Positions 63,800 through 64,000 of a stretch of DNA of 64,000 bases are shown here, in pieces. The stretch comes from Komagataeibacter xylinus (GTDB lineage: Bacteria; Pseudomonadota; Alphaproteobacteria; Acetobacterales; Acetobacteraceae), in contig NZ_JARWSK010000010.1 in assembly GCF_031081985.1 (NCBI RefSeq), positions 1-64,000 on the forward strand, read 5' to 3'. Both the position numbers and the translations under genes were made by a program. How positions within the stretch are numbered: the stretch's first letter is position 1; each line of letters opens with the position of its first letter. The notes under the pieces were generated by a model. The model was not told the DNA's origin. It made no database searches and was given only the letters and a program-made list of their open reading frames with translations.

Positions 63800-64000
63800 C
63801 ATGTCGTTCCTTCATAACTTTACCTGCCGCCGATGTTTCAATCGCACGCTTGCCGCAACCCTTGTTGCGGCACCCCTTTCGGCAATCGCGGGGCGCAGGG
63901 CCGGTGCGGCGGACAAAAAGCTGGCGCCCGTTCCCGGCGGCCCCACATCCATGCGCAGCGATGTGCTCGACGCGGCGGCGGAGACGCTGCAGGTCAAGAA
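63800..64000 (+). CDS. Exported DUF1264-type protein, partial at the window edge
   Basis: The first 67 codons of a gene that runs out of the window. AAAGGAC precedes the ATG. A secretion signal (RRCFNRTLAATLVAAPLSAIAG, with an Arg pair that could be Tat-type) leads into LAPVPGGPTSMRSDVLDAAA, then ETLQ, which resembles the start of DUF1264 (OBAP-like) proteins. Too little is visible to be sure of the family, and its function is unknown in bacteria. Confidence 0.65.

Noticed and set aside
1-64000. CRISPR arrays, tRNA or rRNA genes, phage modules
   Set aside because: No regularly spaced repeats, no cloverleaf or rRNA signature, and no structural phage genes were seen in any part of the window.

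Overview
The window reads as chromosomal DNA of an acetic acid bacterium (Acetobacteraceae, most like Komagataeibacter / Gluconacetobacter / Novacetimonas). The evidence is the high G+C content, a pentose-phosphate operon built around a transaldolase-glucose-6-phosphate isomerase fusion, a gluconate 5-dehydrogenase closely resembling Gluconobacter Gno, a 2-ketoaldonate reductase, and many IS5/IS66-type insertion sequences. The genus is an inference; no rRNA or other marker gene lies in the window.

Layout. 0-6.5 kb is an accessory segment: an IS5-family element, a divergent acdR/acdS pair (Lrp-type regulator and ACC deaminase), a second Lrp-type regulator divergent from a frameshifted EamA exporter that is cut off by a decayed IS66 element. 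6.6-12.6 kb (minus strand) is an RND efflux cassette. 13-17.3 kb holds a truncated IS5 copy, an HSL-type esterase, a class I fructose-bisphosphate aldolase and a sugar-porter MFS gene. 18.3-28.5 kb is the pentose-phosphate operon tkt, tal-pgi, gnd, zwf, HAD phosphatase, pgl, rpiA, followed by a previously unflagged xylulokinase pseudogene. 29.1-33.3 kb is a TonB-dependent siderophore receptor with DUF3649, PepSY and DUF3325 membrane partners behind a Fur-like box.

33.5-44.7 kb is a sugar-acid region: gno, idnD, a ScfR-type short-chain-acyl regulator, a truncated acetyl-CoA-synthetase-like protein with a destroyed ATP loop, a 1,5-anhydrofructose-reductase-like oxidoreductase with an MHS permease, a 2-ketoaldonate reductase, an OprB porin and gluconokinase. 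Together these can take up and reduce ketogluconates or idonate to gluconate and phosphorylate it to 6-phosphogluconate, which feeds the gnd/zwf operon upstream. An IS5-family copy (44.7-45.6 kb), related in direct orientation to the truncated copy at 13 kb, closes this region.

46.0-57.7 kb is a tightly overlapping twelve-gene operon for alternative complex III (actABCDEF), a small uncharacterised membrane protein, a SCO copper chaperone and a caa3-type A2 heme-copper oxidase (coxBACD). This is notable because many acetic acid bacteria are described as lacking a cytochrome c oxidase. 57.8-63.6 kb is a second, paralogous RND cassette in the same pump-adaptor-outer membrane order as the first, and the window ends inside a DUF1264-type exported protein.
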